Positions 63,040-64,000 of a DNA stretch of 64,000 bases are shown piece by piece. Made by a program: the position numbers and the translations under genes. The stretch comes from Ianthella basta (taxonomy: Eukaryota; Porifera; Demospongiae; Verongiida; Ianthellidae). The DNA lies in assembly GCA_964019415.1 (NCBI GenBank), contig OZ025868.1, positions 7,663,149 through 7,727,148 on the forward strand, given 5' to 3'. Within the stretch, counting starts at the first letter, position 1; each line of letters starts with the position of its first letter. The notes under the pieces were generated by a model. That model was given only the letters and a program-made list of their open reading frames with translations. It searched no databases and had not been told where the DNA came from.

Positions 63040-64000
63040 ATAATGTTCTATTCTATTGGAGAAGGCAACATCCTTTCTGTCAAATGCTGCTTCCATGATA
63101 TTTCAGAAGATTACCAGCACACACTCCTACAAACACGTAGGAGACACCTTTTTATTGGCACATGGACTGGTTTGAAGTACACCAAAACTAGAATGGGAGT
63201 GGGAATGATGCACAAGAGGATGATAACAACGCTGCATGAATTAATGGTCCAAAGTACCAAGGGTGTAGAAGAATCAGGCTTAATATATGCTGTAATCATG
63301 GGTGTGGTGTGGCTCATGGTGCTCAGTAAGGTACCAAGAAGGAGGAAGAAAGAGAACTTCAACATGACAAAGTTTGCTCATACGTACCAGAAGGATGCAA
63401 TAAGTGGAACAACATTCAAAGCAAATGGAATGAAAATAATGCAAACAAAGAAAAAACAGTGTATAGATAGCACCTTAGGGACCAGAACGAGGAAAGCAAC
63501 CTGTAGCTTTGTTACTAACCACTTCCATGATACTGGGAGAGATGAGCAGCAATATTGAATGTACCACAAACCAGCCACATGGCTAGAGTGCTGATGATCA
63601 AATACTTCAACTTGACAGCACTGATGGAGTACTTGATGATGATATACACTACAATAGCAAACGCAGCCATCACCAGAGGTCTACTGATGCCGCCAACTGA
63701 GATGAGAACGATGAGAGACCTGCAAACACTATATATCTGTGAGAGACTATTGTCCAAGAGCGGTCACAACACCTCTAGCTAGCGAGGTCTATCACAAAGA
63801 TACCAAAGCCAGCTGTGAAACTGGCAACGAGAATGTTGGCCAGCACAAAGCATAATGCGAGGAAGTACTTTAGCTGTTACTGCCAGAGACAGGACAGCAA
63901 CAGTGAAGACCAGTGCAACCAGGTATACAGTAACAAACACAAAGCAATAAACACTGGGCTCCATGGCAGCTTCCGTCACATTTGCGCTTGTTCCATTGAT
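63040..64000 (-). pseudogene. Subfamily E receptor, frameshifted, runs off the window
   Basis: TM6-TM7 and tail (63050-63365), TM5 (63380-63480), TM3-TM4 with GGISR and IIIKYSISAVKLKYLIIS (63540-63757), TM1-TM2 (63780-63979); the N-terminus continues past 64000. At least three frame breaks; loop 3 lost about 40 bp (VSETAASLKP missing) and the tail motif is gone. Closest to E4. Confidence 0.8.

Noticed and set aside
1-64000. tRNA, rRNA or snRNA genes
   Set aside because: I looked for cloverleaf A/B boxes and rRNA-like blocks by eye and found none; a covariance-model scan would be decisive.

Overview
The window is a dense, single-exon seven-transmembrane (7TM) receptor array from an early-branching animal genome. 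A demosponge is my best guess. This is inferred from the AT-rich sequence, intronless receptor tandems of a divergent type, and the mix of Helitrons, Mutator-like MITEs and foldbacks; no marker gene proves it. Fifteen receptors look intact, three have a single clear lesion (575-1584 and 61621-62627 each carry one frameshift; 54184-55128 has lost its N-terminus), and about a dozen more are fragments or decayed copies. No other host gene family is recognisable.

Layout: 0-12 kb holds subfamily A (plus strand) and its close relative B (minus strand), arranged as a tandem segmental duplication of about 5 kb. 12-21 kb holds subfamily C (two intact genes around three wrecks). 23.5-31.1 kb holds subfamily D (four intact, one wreck). 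36.7-46.3 kb holds subfamily E (four intact, one fragment). 49.4-64 kb holds subfamily F, interleaved with E relics. Everything from 12 kb rightward lies on the minus strand.

All subfamilies share one architecture of 298-342 residues: a short N-terminus with N-glycosylation sequons; a TM3 signature of the form GG-x-x-R (AESSR or AGSGR in C); a Cys exactly 14 residues before that Arg in A-E (absent in F); a Cys in extracellular loop 2; a TM6 block beginning K-[FL]; and a TM7 ending like P-T-P-I-L-I-x-x-Y-F-K-P. There is no DRY and no canonical NPxxY. E and F also share a distal C-tail motif LTEMML. C and D end in a Cys run that is probably palmitoylated. Ligands and G proteins are unknown.

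Between genes there are mobile elements with well-defined ends: two Mutator-like MITEs with exact 9-bp target duplications; three copies of a hairpin-ended element, one with its empty site preserved elsewhere in the window; Helitron ends; a 761-bp terminal-inverted-repeat element encoding a 23-residue Arg-rich repeat protein; a nearly perfect foldback; a 2-kb composite of nested palindromes; and one broken Ty3-type fossil. E/F genes carry a conserved upstream module of about 100 bp that recurs at least 12 times, including beside gene fragments. The picture is a young receptor array that grows by tandem duplication, is reshuffled by conversion, and is continually broken by elements.
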